Notes: generated by a model not told the origin, from the letters alone. 64,000 bases of DNA from an uncultured Lachnospiraceae bacterium (GCA_947164605.1 CAMUXE010000001.1:62001-126000), one strand, 5' to 3'. Shown: positions 28,618-37,785, counted from the first letter of the stretch. Program-made: numbers and translations.

Positions 28618-29841
28618 TTAATCTTCAAGTGACATAACATACTTGTCCATGTCGTCTGCAATCTGCTTAGAGTAGCGAACTGCATGTACAACAGTGTTAG
28701 CACCTGTAACAACGTCTCCTGATGCGAAAACGCCCTTCATTGTTGTCTCACCTCTGTCATCAGTCTGAAGGTTGCCCTTCTCAGTGAGTGTGAGATCCTT
28801 GTCCCTGTTGACAAGCTTATCCTGTGGTATCTGTGACACAGAGATAATAATTGTATCAGCCTCAACAAGTCTAGCTGTATCCTTCAATACAGTAACCTTG
28901 CCCTGCTCATCAATCTCAGTGTCACACATAATCAAACCTTCATCCTTAATCTCGATTGGAGCCTTCTTATATTCGAACTTAGCTCCATCAAGAAGTGTGT
29001 ACTCTATCTCATCCTGAGAAGCTGCTGCCTTATCCCTTCTGAGATAAATTGTAACTTCCTTAGAGCCATGTCTAATAGCTGTACGAGCCACGTCCATAGC
29101 TGAGTTACCAGCACCTATAATCGCTACCTTATCGCCGAGATCGTAAACATCTGGATTGTTAAGGTAATTGATAGCATAGTGTACATTTCCAAATGTCTCG
29201 CCAGGAATTCTCAAATGCTTTGGCTTCCAAGCACCAGTACCGATAAATACAGCCTTATAGCCATCGTCAAACATATCCTGAATACTTGTAGATCCTCCTA
29301 CTGAGAAGTTAGGTCTAAACATGATGCCAAGCTCTCTCATCTTATCGTAGTAGCGATCAAGAATCTTCTTTGGAAGTCTAAACTCAGGAATTCCATAACG
29401 CATAATTCCACCAATCTTATCTCTTGTCTCAAATACTGTTATCTTATAACCCTTCTGAGCAAGGATAAGAGCAATTGTGATACCTGCAGGGCCTGAACCG
29501 ATAACGCCGATTTTCTTGCCATTGTCAGGCTTTTTCTCCAATTTGATTCTCTCGAAACAAGCATCAGAGATATAGTTTTCAATTGCTGATATATGAACTG
29601 GTGCACCCTTTATTCCTCTTACACAATGGCCCTCACACTGCTTTTCGTGATCACATACAAGTGAACATACTACAGAGAGTGGGTTGTTGGCAAAGAGCAT
29701 ATTGGCAGCTACCATTATGTCATCCTCTTTAATCAGTCTAATCATCTCCGGTATATTGGTGCTTATAGGACAGCCCTTTCTACACTGTGGATTTTTACAC
29801 TGTAGACAACGATTGGCTTCTTCGATAATATGTGCAGACAT
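28618..29841 (-). CDS. GltD-like NAD(P)H oxidoreductase with Fe-S domain
   Basis: Flavoprotein of the glutamate synthase small-subunit family. An N-terminal Fer4_20-type domain with cysteines (CLQCKNPQCRKGC and CSLVCDHEKQCEGHC) would bind [4Fe-4S] clusters. It is followed by FAD-binding GVIGSGPAGI and a second dinucleotide motif IIGAGNSAMDVA. The 407-residue length is a little short for GltD (about 460). No large subunit is nearby, so the true electron acceptor is uncertain; it may act as a stand-alone NADPH-linked reductase (homotetrameric GltA or NfnB-type partner). Confidence 0.85.
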   Translation of the reverse strand: MSAHIIEEANRCLQCKNPQCRKGCPISTNIPEMIRLIKEDDIMVAANMLFANNPLSVVCSLVCDHEKQCEGHCVRGIKGAPVHISAIENYISDACFERIKLEKKPDNGKKIGVIGSGPAGITIALILAQKGYKITVFETRDKIGGIMRYGIPEFRLPKKILDRYYDKMRELGIMFRPNFSVGGSTSIQDMFDDGYKAVFIGTGAWKPKHLRIPGETFGNVHYAINYLNNPDVYDLGDKVAIIGAGNSAMDVARTAIRHGSKEVTIYLRRDKAAASQDEIEYTLLDGAKFEYKKAPIEIKDEGLIMCDTEIDEQGKVTVLKDTARLVEADTIIISVSQIPQDKLVNRDKDLTLTEKGNLQTDDRGETTMKGVFASGDVVTGANTVVHAVRYSKQIADDMDKYVMSLED

Positions 29842-29947
29842 ATTTCCTCCTAGTATTCTTATTTATAGTAATTAATCTAGTTTGGGGTCTAATTCTCCCC
29901 AAGTATTTGCATACTTGTTAGAAGTATACCACAATTAATGCCCTATT

Positions 29948-30616
29948 TTAAAGTGTTTTCAAAATTATTGTGAGAAGCTCTTCAGGCGATGAGACTATTG
30001 CAGTGACATCACTCTTATATTTTTCAAGATCTTTAGCATCTCTAAAGCCCCAATCGACCAAAATTCCATACTTAATGCCTGCATTTTTGTAAGTCTCATA
30101 ATCGACTTCAGAATCACCTATATAGGCAACTTCCTCCTTCTTTGCCCCCAGCTGTCTCATAACTTCCAAAATAGAGTCAGGCTCTGGTTTGCGTCGAATT
30201 CCTTCCCTCTCGCCAACAGTAATCTCTATATTGCTAAAATACTTAGCTGCAAGCTTTTTGACTGCACTATCACCCTTATTGGATACCACAGCCAGCTTAA
30301 TCCCCTTGGCCTTCAAAGTCTCAAGCAGGAAGTCCACCCCTTCATAAGGAGCAGTCTTGCAATCACAATGCTCTATGTAATAAGCCGAAAAATCTGCCAT
30401 CAGTTTATCAATCTGACTCTGACTCGCCTCATAGCCCATATTCTTGCATGTATCGGCAAGCAGCCTTCTATAGCCATTTCCCAGTGCCATCTTAACCTTG
30501 TCTTCCTCGACGCTTCCAAGTCCATTCTCGGCCAATGCTACATTTACCGCAGCACTCAGGTCACCAATTGTATTTAAAAGAGTCCCGTCCAGATCAAAAA
30601 TTGCAGTTTTTATCAT
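29948..30616 (-). CDS. HAD-family phosphatase, phosphoglycolate phosphatase-like
   Basis: Haloacid-dehalogenase phosphatase. Motif I is FDLDGTLLNT with the catalytic aspartates, motif II is VVSNKGD, and motif IV is IGDSEVDYE. A helical cap domain lies between motif I and II. Length 222 residues. The substrate cannot be told from sequence; a phosphoglycolate or other small phosphate ester is likely. Its ribosome site GGAGGCA is part of a 33-base direct repeat at 30621-30718. Confidence 0.88.
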   Translation of the reverse strand: MIKTAIFDLDGTLLNTIGDLSAAVNVALAENGLGSVEEDKVKMALGNGYRRLLADTCKNMGYEASQSQIDKLMADFSAYYIEHCDCKTAPYEGVDFLLETLKAKGIKLAVVSNKGDSAVKKLAAKYFSNIEITVGEREGIRRKPEPDSILEVMRQLGAKKEEVAYIGDSEVDYETYKNAGIKYGILVDWGFRDAKDLEKYKSDVTAIVSSPEELLTIILKTL

Positions 30617-30620
30617 ATAT

Positions 30621-30718
30621 TGCCTCCACTTGTCATCATTGAAATTCTTGTATTATCTCCACTTGTCATTATTGAAGTTCTTGTATTGCCTCCACTTGTC
30701 ATACTTTCAGTTTTTGCC
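30621..30718. repeat. 33-bp direct repeats in the divergent HAD/pgeF promoter region
   Basis: Two 33-base units (30621-30653 and 30654-30686) with four differences, and a partial third from 30687. On the minus strand the units carry GGAGGCA ribosome-site copies; on the plus strand they carry the TTGTCA -35 hexamer. Confidence 0.85.
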
Positions 30719-30724
30719 TATAAT
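30696..30724 (+). promoter_or_regulatory. Putative pgeF promoter
   Basis: TTGTCA (30696-30701), 17-base spacer, TATAAT (30719-30724), 36 bases before the start codon. The -35 box lies inside the third repeat. Confidence 0.75.
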
Positions 30725-30759
30725 TTTAACATATTATACTTGTAAATGAGGATTAAATT

Positions 30760-31695
30760 ATGGAAATAAATATAGGCAAGGCCCCTGTTTTCAACAGGGT
30801 TGATAACTCAGTTATTCTAAGCGGCTTGATTGAGCGCTTTAAACTTGAAGAGGAACAATACAAGAAAACTACCAGGGTTCGTGATTTTGGCAATGATCTA
30901 ATCATGCTCTACAGCCCTCATATCAACGACTTAGGCTTTACCCAGTACTTCTCCACCAGATTGGGCGGCGTAAGTCAGGGTATATATTCATCCTTAAACC
31001 TTTCCTTTGACAGGGGAGACAATCCAGCCTGTGTACTTGAAAATTACCAGAGGGTTGGCAAGGCTATAGGACTTTCTTGCAACCGCATGATTTACACCCA
31101 CCAAACCCACACCAACAAATTCCGCTGTGTCACAGGGCTTGATGCCGGTGCCGGCATCACAAGGCCTAAATTTGAAGATGATGTCGACGGCCTTATCAGT
31201 GATGAGAAGAACTTGGGCCTTATCACAACATTTGCCGATTGTGTGCCTGTAATTGTGGTAGATAAAGAAAGGAAGGTCGTAGCCAGCCTCCACTCAGGTT
31301 GGAAGGGCACTGTCACTGATATTCCAGGCCATGCCATCAAGACCATGCTAGATACTTATTCCTGCAAGACTAGTGACCTTGTAGCCTATATCGGGCCATC
31401 AATTTGTGAGACCTGTTATGAGGTCAGTCAAGACCTGATTGAACAGTTTGAATCAGCCTACCCAATAGATGAGTGGGAGCTTCTATACAGAAAGGGCCGT
31501 CAAATTGGCAATGAGACCAAGTACCAACTCAATCTCTGGTCCGCCTCCTTCCTAAATCTAGTTCATGCCGGCCTTGACCCTAAGAATATCTATATAAATG
31601 ATATCTGCACCTGCATGAACCAAGACCTTCTCTTCTCTCATCGTGCAAGCATGGGCAAGAGGGGCAATCTCTGCAACTTTATCTATATCAATTAG
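30760..31695 (+). CDS. pgeF: Peptidoglycan editing factor / purine nucleoside phosphorylase-like (YfiH)
   Basis: Cu-oxidase_4 (YfiH) family, which in bacteria removes wrongly made muropeptide precursors or acts on purine nucleosides. Motifs: the HQTHTN stretch, FADCVPV with the metal cysteine, HSGWKG, and YIGPSICETCYEV. The protein has an N-terminal extension of about 45 residues before the family domain (from about residue 55). Length 311 residues. A single plus-strand gene with its own promoter and terminator. Confidence 0.9.
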   Translation: MEINIGKAPVFNRVDNSVILSGLIERFKLEEEQYKKTTRVRDFGNDLIMLYSPHINDLGFTQYFSTRLGGVSQGIYSSLNLSFDRGDNPACVLENYQRVGKAIGLSCNRMIYTHQTHTNKFRCVTGLDAGAGITRPKFEDDVDGLISDEKNLGLITTFADCVPVIVVDKERKVVASLHSGWKGTVTDIPGHAIKTMLDTYSCKTSDLVAYIGPSICETCYEVSQDLIEQFESAYPIDEWELLYRKGRQIGNETKYQLNLWSASFLNLVHAGLDPKNIYINDICTCMNQDLLFSHRASMGKRGNLCNFIYIN

Positions 31696-31722
31696 CCATA
31701 ATCCCTTATATAAAACTGCAAA

Positions 31723-31778
31723 ATAAGCCCCTTATCTAGGACCTGGCAAGAAGCCAGTCCCGATAAGGGGCTTTTAAT
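31723..31778. terminator. Bidirectional terminator between pgeF and ANTAR gene
   Basis: Perfect 12-bp stem AAGCCCCTTATC (31725-31736) with GATAAGGGGCTT (31762-31773) and flanking A/T-runs. Confidence 0.9.
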
Positions 31779-32351
31779 TTAAATTTCGCTTTCCAATATT
31801 TTTTTTGCAAAATCGACAAGTGCCATTCCATTATCCATAGCATATTTCTGTATAAATCTGTGTGCTTCTGGCTCGGACATGGCTCTAGTCTGCATAAGTT
31901 TGGCCTTGGCCTTGCTTATAACTTCATCGTCTTCATGCCGTCTTAGCTTCTTTTTAAAAGGTTTTGATATTCTGCTATTCTCTACCGCCTGCATCAAACT
32001 CATTAAGTCTGCCAAAAAAGCCTGCTTTGACAGGGGCATTTTGAGGACTTTAAATCTTGACTCATCAAGGTCTATATCGCTAACAAGCTGGTCTAGGATA
32101 GGCATATCCTGACCTGTAGCCAAGAGACAAAGGGCAAAATTCTTTGGAAGAAATGAGGCAAACTCGTTTATAAACATATCACTCATCTTTACCGAAGCAA
32201 TAACCACTCCGCAATCCAGCTGGTGAGTATGGCTCAAAACCGCCGCTCCACTCGTCTCAATCTTATATACATCAAAACCATTAGTCTTAAGCATTCCCGC
32301 AATTTTCTCAGAAGTTAATTGCCGCTGCATAACTAAGATAAGGCTTCCCAT
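31779..32351 (-). CDS. ANTAR-domain antiterminator with degenerate receiver
   Basis: The 190-residue product has an N-terminal receiver-like domain (1-115) and a C-terminal ANTAR RNA-binding domain (130-190) with the conserved EPEAHRFIQKYAMDN stretch. Typical members stop premature termination in nitrogen genes. The receiver lacks the normal phospho-acceptor aspartate (ASVKMSD at the expected strand) and the acidic pocket (LILVMQRQ), so phosphorylation control seems lost. It lies four bases after glnA, so glutamine metabolism is the probable target. Confidence 0.88.
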   Translation of the reverse strand: MGSLILVMQRQLTSEKIAGMLKTNGFDVYKIETSGAAVLSHTHQLDCGVVIASVKMSDMFINEFASFLPKNFALCLLATGQDMPILDQLVSDIDLDESRFKVLKMPLSKQAFLADLMSLMQAVENSRISKPFKKKLRRHEDDEVISKAKAKLMQTRAMSEPEAHRFIQKYAMDNGMALVDFAKKILESEI

Positions 32352-32355
32352 TCAA

Positions 32356-33642
32356 TCAGATCCTATATAAATATTTCTGCAATTCCCATTCTGTGACTTG
32401 TTCCATAAACTCAAACCACTCCTGGCTCTTTGCTCCACCATATTGATTTACAAATTCTTCCGGCATAGATTCCAAAATGCAATCATCCTGAATTCCCAGC
32501 TTTACAGCCTCCTCCAAGTTTTCTGGCATATTGTTAATCATGAATATATTTCCATTCTCATTTTTTCTGATGTCGCCAGTGATTCCCGCTCTAATCAGAA
32601 CTGAAAGGACAAGGTAAATATTTGCCGCTGCGTCAGGGAAACAAACCTCAGCCTTAATATCTTCGCCGCGTCTCTTGTGAAGCTTAATATCAAGAGTTCT
32701 CTCTCTCTTGTAAGAGTTCACTGTAGGGTTTGTGAACATGCTCATAGCTGCTGCATGCTGGTTGATTCCTGAAACAAAATTGATACCTAAATCTGTCTTA
32801 TCAGATGCCTTGAGCTGCTTGATATAAAAGTTTGCATCCGCATCACTGCTCTTCTTTACATTTCTGTAGAGCTCTTTGAATATATTGTAATCATCCTTAT
32901 AGGCAGCAATATTGATATGCATACCGCTTCCTGGCTGCCCCATCTTTGGCTTAGGCATAAATGTCGCGTGCAATCCAAAGCCCTTTGCTATAGACCTTAA
33001 AGCAGCCTTAAATGTCACGAATGAATCAGCAATTTCGAGTGGCTCATCCTCCTCAAAATCTATTTCATGCTGAGCTCTAGCGGCTTCATGGTGAGATGAC
33101 TTTATTCCAAAGCCCATATTCTCAAGCATGATTACCATATCTCTTCTGGCATTCTCGCCCAAATCAAGAGGTGAGACATCCATATATCCAGCTTCCTCGT
33201 GAGTGAGAGTTGTTGGAATTCCATTGTCATCTGTGTGGTAGAGGAAGAATTCACACTCTGGATTTATCGAAAAGCTATAGCCCTGTGCCTTAGCATACTC
33301 AACAGTCTTTTTCAAGATACTTCTTGGTGAAATCTCAACTTCATTGCCATCCTCATCGCAGATATCGCAGATAAATCTTGCAACCTTACTGCTCTGAGGT
33401 CTCCAAGGCAAGATGGCAAATGTTGACAAGTCAGGCACAAGATAGTATTCATCATCATCATCTGCAAAATCAGAAAAGACCTTATTCATATCAAACTCAT
33501 AACCATATTCCATTACATGCTCGATACTGTGAGCTGTAACTGCTACATTTCTAAGTTCTCCAAATGGGTCTGTAAACTGAAGTCTTATGAATTCTATGTC
33601 CTCTTTTTCAATTAAATCAATTATTTCTTCTTTTGTGTACAT
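32356..33642 (-). CDS. glnA: Glutamine synthetase (type I)
   Basis: Makes glutamine from glutamate, ammonia and ATP. Length 428 residues, short for the type but normal for this subgroup. Motifs: NPECEFFL for metal binding, SHHEAARAQHEIDF, and PGSGMHINI for the nucleotide-linked strand. A RREDIKAEV-like arginine segment is also present (KRRGEDIKAEV). The ATG at 33642 follows GCGGGGATTTATA. Its promoter lies at 33683-33711, within the tail region of pyrG, so it can be expressed apart from pyrG. The ANTAR gene follows. Confidence 0.96.
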   Translation of the reverse strand: MYTKEEIIDLIEKEDIEFIRLQFTDPFGELRNVAVTAHSIEHVMEYGYEFDMNKVFSDFADDDDEYYLVPDLSTFAILPWRPQSSKVARFICDICDEDGNEVEISPRSILKKTVEYAKAQGYSFSINPECEFFLYHTDDNGIPTTLTHEEAGYMDVSPLDLGENARRDMVIMLENMGFGIKSSHHEAARAQHEIDFEEDEPLEIADSFVTFKAALRSIAKGFGLHATFMPKPKMGQPGSGMHINIAAYKDDYNIFKELYRNVKKSSDADANFYIKQLKASDKTDLGINFVSGINQHAAAMSMFTNPTVNSYKRERTLDIKLHKRRGEDIKAEVCFPDAAANIYLVLSVLIRAGITGDIRKNENGNIFMINNMPENLEEAVKLGIQDDCILESMPEEFVNQYGGAKSQEWFEFMEQVTEWELQKYLYRI

Positions 33643-33682
33643 TATAAATCCCCGCTTTCACGTAATTTTCCAAATTTATTTT

Positions 33683-33711
33683 ATTATACAATTCATTTAA
33701 AAATGCGTAAA
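33683..33711 (-). promoter_or_regulatory. Putative glnA promoter
   Basis: Leftwards: TTTACG (33706-33711), 17-base spacer, TATAAT (33683-33688). Confidence 0.65.
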
Positions 33712-33712
33712 G

Positions 33713-35371
33713 TCAAGATTTCAAATCTACAACAGCCTTGATCAAGCCCTCAAATAACGGATGGGCATGATTAGGCCTTGATTTAAATTCCGGGTGGGCC
33801 TGTGTGGCAATAAAGTAGGGATGTTCTTCCCTATCAAGCTCTATCATTTCCACTATATGGCCATCCGGCGACTGACCAGATATAACCAAACCGCTATTTT
33901 CTAAGACATCTCTATAATCATTATTTACCTCATACCTGTGCCTGTGTCTCTCCGATATCTCTTCCTTAGCATACAAATCATATGCCAAACTATCTTTTTT
34001 CAAAAGGCATGGATATGCTCCAATTCTCATAGTTCCGCCCAAATTCTTGACTCCCTTCTGCTCAGGCATAAGGTCTATCACCGGATTTCTGCAATCCTTA
34101 TCAAATTCAGTGCTATTGGCCTCAGCAAGATTTGCTACGTTTCTAGCATAGTCTATAAGAGCCATCTGCATTCCAAGACATATACCAAGAAATGGCTTCT
34201 TCTTCTCTCTGGCATAAGCAACTGCCTGGACCATTCCCTCAACGCCTCTATTTCCGAATCCTCCAGGAACAATGATACCATCAACATCTGACAGCATAGC
34301 CTCTGCTCCCTGACTCTCAATCTGCTCAGAATCAACCCACTTTATCTTTACACTCACATTATTGGCGATTCCACTGTGATTGAGGGCCTCAACAACCGAG
34401 AGATAAGAATCGTGCAGCTTAACATACTTGCCAACCAGACCAATTGTGACTTGACCTTTAGGATTCTTGATTTTATCAACCATATCAGACCAGGCCTTGA
34501 TACCAGCCTCTCTGTCTTCTTTTGAATTCTCCTTTAACTTAAGGCAGTCCATAACAGCATCTGCAAGGCCTTCCTCCTCCATCATGAGTGGGACCTCATA
34601 GATAGAACTTGCATTAAGATTCTCTAGGACATGACTCGATGGAAGGTTGCAAAAGAGCCCTATCTTATCTTTCATATCCTGACCTATAGGCTGATTGCAC
34701 CTGCAAACTATGATATCTGCCCTTATGCCCATTCTTTGCAGTTCTCTTACTGAAGCCTGAGTTGGCTTTGTCTTTAGCTCGCCAGAGCCATATAGATAAG
34801 GGATTAAGGTCACATGGATCATGCAGGCTTTGTCAGGCCCCTTCTTTTGCATAAACTGTCTTATAGCCTCATAGAAAGGTTGAGATTCTATATCACCCAC
34901 AGTTCCTCCAACCTCAATAATGGCTATCTCTACCTGATTATCATCTTCCCCTTCTTCTATGCCATCAGAAGCCTGGTCCAACTCTGCCTTATAGAACTTA
35001 GCTTTTATCTCATCTGTGACGTGAGGAATTACCTGAACCGTTCCTCCTCCGTACTTTCCTTCTCTCTCCTTGTTTAATACCGACCAATATATTTTTCCCG
35101 ATGTCACATTGGAGTTTTTATCAAGATTCTCATCTATAAAACGCTCGTAATGGCCAAGATCCAAATCTGTCTCTGTGCCATCATCAGTAACATAAACCTC
35201 TCCGTGTTGAATTGGATTCATGGTACCTGGGTCAATGTTTAGGTAAGGATCAAATTTTTGCATTGTTACCTTGAAACCTCTAATCTTCAACAGCCTGCCC
35301 AGGGATGCAGCCGTTATTCCCTTGCCCAGTCCTGACACAACGCCGCCTGTGACAAATACATACTTGACCAT
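33713..35371 (-). CDS. pyrG: CTP synthase
   Basis: Converts UTP to CTP with glutamine. The N-terminal synthetase domain starts [19 protein letters not shown] and contains the P-loop SGLGKG. The C-terminal class I glutamine amidotransferase domain has the nucleophile cysteine in LGICLGMQ and the final AQAHPEFKS. Length 552 residues, normal. An attenuator-like leader lies upstream (35372-35548). Confidence 0.97.
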   Translation of the reverse strand: MVKYVFVTGGVVSGLGKGITAASLGRLLKIRGFKVTMQKFDPYLNIDPGTMNPIQHGEVYVTDDGTETDLDLGHYERFIDENLDKNSNVTSGKIYWSVLNKEREGKYGGGTVQVIPHVTDEIKAKFYKAELDQASDGIEEGEDDNQVEIAIIEVGGTVGDIESQPFYEAIRQFMQKKGPDKACMIHVTLIPYLYGSGELKTKPTQASVRELQRMGIRADIIVCRCNQPIGQDMKDKIGLFCNLPSSHVLENLNASSIYEVPLMMEEEGLADAVMDCLKLKENSKEDREAGIKAWSDMVDKIKNPKGQVTIGLVGKYVKLHDSYLSVVEALNHSGIANNVSVKIKWVDSEQIESQGAEAMLSDVDGIIVPGGFGNRGVEGMVQAVAYAREKKKPFLGICLGMQMALIDYARNVANLAEANSTEFDKDCRNPVIDLMPEQKGVKNLGGTMRIGAYPCLLKKDSLAYDLYAKEEISERHRHRYEVNNDYRDVLENSGLVISGQSPDGHIVEMIELDREEHPYFIATQAHPEFKSRPNHAHPLFEGLIKAVVDLKS

Positions 35372-35494
35372 ACTCTCGTCCTTTCTTATAACTATTTTGA
35401 GACTTTACAAGTGCGAGATTTGCCAGCCAATTCTCGCCAGCTCAATCAATCTAGTCTAACTTTAAAGTCAGATTACATAAATTGGGCATAAAAA

Positions 35495-35534
35495 AGGGCA
35501 AGGGTGCCTTGATTTCTCAAAGCACCCTTGCCTT
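35495..35534 (-). terminator. Attenuator-like terminator in the pyrG leader
   Basis: Leftwards, stem GGCAAGGGTGC (35522-35532) with GCACCCTTGCC (35497-35507), followed by TTTTTT. It lies right after the promoter at 35543-35571 and about 120 bases before pyrG, which is the position of an attenuator. Confidence 0.75.
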
Positions 35535-35542
35535 ATGTTAGA

Positions 35543-35571
35543 AGTATAATTTACCTGTCTTTATTTTGCAA
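35543..35571 (-). promoter_or_regulatory. Putative pyrG promoter
   Basis: Leftwards: TTGCAA (35566-35571), 17-base spacer, TATACT (35543-35548). Confidence 0.7.
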
Positions 35572-35685
35572 TATTTTTTTGACTTTTATTTTTATATAGA
35601 CTTATTCTTCTTGTATATTAAGCCTTTAGGACTTATGATTATTTATATTGGATTTTTTATGACCGCATCGTATATCGGAGGCTTT

Positions 35686-36171
35686 ATGGAAGAAAAAATC
35701 AGAGCTGTAAATAATAAAAACGATTATTATATTTATTTTGAAATCATTAATCAGATTGAGCCTTCTTCTGTTCTAGACTTAGGTTCCTTTTTGAAGGCTG
35801 CTGGTGCCATCAGCCGCAATATTATGGATATAAGCATCAGTGAGGAAATTATTTTGGATAGTTTGGATTTTTGTCCTAAGAATAATATTTTAGTCTATGA
35901 AAAAATCTATAACTCTATCTACACAGAGCAAGAAATAGATGAACTTCTTATGAAAAACTACGAGCTAATAGTCAGTCTCAATGCTTACGACTACAAATCT
36001 TCAAGCTGGCTGCGTGACTTTTATATCAAGTTTAAAGACAAAGTGCATTGGATTCTAACGAAAGCTGACATTTTAGATATAAAGGCAATAGGTCCCTTTT
36101 ATGACACAAAGCCTATTTATCTCGACCAAGATGCTTATTTATTGCTGACTTCTAAGTCATGGAGGGAATAA
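35686..36171 (+). CDS. Methyltransferase-like small protein, function unknown
   Basis: The 161-residue product has a stretch IEPSSVLDLGSFLKAAGAISRN that looks like the SAM-binding motif I of class I methyltransferases, and a later LIVSLNAYDY that resembles motif IV. The C-terminal half lacks the rest of the fold, so it may be a degenerate or minimal version. The ATG at 35686 has GGAG five bases upstream; in-frame upstream ATGs lie in the promoter region. Its stop is one base before the next start, so the two genes form a coupled pair. Not recognised beyond this. Confidence 0.6.
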   Translation: MEEKIRAVNNKNDYYIYFEIINQIEPSSVLDLGSFLKAAGAISRNIMDISISEEIILDSLDFCPKNNILVYEKIYNSIYTEQEIDELLMKNYELIVSLNAYDYKSSSWLRDFYIKFKDKVHWILTKADILDIKAIGPFYDTKPIYLDQDAYLLLTSKSWRE

Positions 36172-36172
36172 G

Positions 36173-37783
36173 ATGGATACTAGAATTTATGTCATGACTC
36201 ACAAGACTTTCACAAAGCCTGATGACGAGCTCTACACAAGCCTGCATGTAGGAAGAGCAATCAGCGCAGACCTAACTTATCTAGGTGATGACACCGGCCA
36301 GTCCATTTCCGCCAAAAACCCAAATTACTGTGAGCTGACCGGAATCTATTGGCTTTGGAAAAATGTAAGATGTGATATTGTCGGCATCTGTCATTATAGA
36401 CGCTATTTTGTCGTCGACGAAGATTATATAAAAAAGGACTATATTGAAAAATGTCTTGAGACCTATGATCTTATCCTTCCACATTCTTGTGCTTCTAAAC
36501 ACAAAAGTCTTTATGATCACTACACAAATACACACTATAAGTGTGATATAGATCTCACCAGAGAAGTAATAGAAGACTTAAGTCCCGACTATCTTCAGGC
36601 ATTTGACCTTTGTATGGACTGCAACCTTGAATCTATAGGTAATATGATGATATGCAAGAAGGAAATCTTTGACTCCTACTGTGAATGGCTCTTCAAGATT
36701 CTATTTGCAGTCGAAGAAAGATGCGATATCAGCTCTTACAGCCAATTCCAAGCCCGCATATTTGGCTATCTCTCTGAAAGACTGCTCAGGGTATGGGTTT
36801 TAAGACACGCCTACAAGGTCAAGGAAGTAGAGGTAAGACTTATCGAGCGCGATAAATCCCTTGACGGTTCTCAAATTCTAGCCTTAAAGAAGGGTATCAC
36901 TCAGCTCTATCTAAATGATTTCACCAATTCCTTCATTAAGTCTAGCTTAGAGGAATGGCAGGAGCATCTGGACTTAAGCAAAGAGGATAACACGGTTGAT
37001 TTCCATGGCAAAATACCTGTCTTTAGTGCATGGTGGCAAGGAATTGATGATATGCCTGATTTAGTTGAGACTTGTCTAAAAAGTATTGATTCCGCTCTCC
37101 CTCAGGATCTATGCGAATTTCATCTTATAACTTTGGACAATGTTACAAACTACTGCCTATTTCCTGATTCTATCCTCGAAAAATTCAAGAGTGGACATAT
37201 TTCTCTGACCTGCCTCTCAGACATATTAAGAACTACTCTCTTGACGAAGTATGGAGGAATGTGGATTGATGCTACTTATTTTTGTGCTAAAGAATTCCCA
37301 AGGAAACTCTTCGCTGATCTCATTGAGTCCAATGAGTTAAAAAAAGACTACCTTTGGACCATCAAAAACTCAGTGCCAAAGTTCAGGCATGATGTAAGCC
37401 AAGGACGATGGGCTGGCAATATTTTGATAGCCAGCAAATCCCATCCCCTCTTCCGTTATATATCCAATGCCTTCTTTGACTTCTTTAAAGAACATGATGA
37501 TATACCTGATTACTTCTTTATCGATTACATCTTCAACAATGCCTACGATTACATAGGAGAAATAAAAAGTGTTATAGATTCTGTCCCTATCAGCAATCCA
37601 AAGGTTCTTGATCTGGCTGATTTATTGAATTCAAAATTCAAGGCCCAAGTTTGGACTGACTTATGTAAAGACACTTGGCTCTTTAAGCTTAACAGACGTG
37701 CAGTTTTATCAGAGAGGAATATTGCTGATCAATTGACCTTCTACGGCTATATTCAAAGCTTATATAAAAATAAGGAGTTATAA
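36173..37783 (+). CDS. DUF4422 - capsular polysaccharide glycosyltransferase fusion
   Basis: The 536-residue protein has two domains. Residues 1-235 are DUF4422, a glycosyltransferase-related domain of capsule loci: IYVMTHKTF at the start, then SAKNPNYCELTGIYWLWKN and VGICHYRRYF. Residues 275-520 are like the capsular polysaccharide synthesis / sugar-binding DXD glycosyltransferases: FSAWWQGIDDMPDLV, then LSDILRTTLLTKYGGMWIDAT, with the aspartate of the DXD region. Both domains would act on a nucleotide sugar at the inner membrane face. A broken homologue of its first domain lies at 59536-60042. Confidence 0.85.
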   Translation: MDTRIYVMTHKTFTKPDDELYTSLHVGRAISADLTYLGDDTGQSISAKNPNYCELTGIYWLWKNVRCDIVGICHYRRYFVVDEDYIKKDYIEKCLETYDLILPHSCASKHKSLYDHYTNTHYKCDIDLTREVIEDLSPDYLQAFDLCMDCNLESIGNMMICKKEIFDSYCEWLFKILFAVEERCDISSYSQFQARIFGYLSERLLRVWVLRHAYKVKEVEVRLIERDKSLDGSQILALKKGITQLYLNDFTNSFIKSSLEEWQEHLDLSKEDNTVDFHGKIPVFSAWWQGIDDMPDLVETCLKSIDSALPQDLCEFHLITLDNVTNYCLFPDSILEKFKSGHISLTCLSDILRTTLLTKYGGMWIDATYFCAKEFPRKLFADLIESNELKKDYLWTIKNSVPKFRHDVSQGRWAGNILIASKSHPLFRYISNAFFDFFKEHDDIPDYFFIDYIFNNAYDYIGEIKSVIDSVPISNPKVLDLADLLNSKFKAQVWTDLCKDTWLFKLNRRAVLSERNIADQLTFYGYIQSLYKNKEL

Positions 37784-37785
37784 AA

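Larger units (their letters stand above)
35372..35685. other. Divergent pyrG / glycan-cassette intergenic region
   Basis: Carries a pyrG promoter and an attenuator-like hairpin on the minus strand, and the GGAG ribosome site (35677-35681) of the plus-strand gene. A weak plus-strand promoter candidate is TTGACT at 35579-35584, without a clear -10. A second hairpin of six pairs (GCGAGA/TCTCGC, about 35413-35437) sits in the pyrG leader. Confidence 0.6.

Noticed and set aside
29882-29904. Hairpin TTGGGG/CCCCAA upstream of the GltD-like gene as a terminator
   Set aside because: Short stem and no T-run in either direction; also lies in a promoter region.
30621-30718. 33-bp repeats considered as a small CRISPR array
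   Set aside because: The units are directly joined without spacers.
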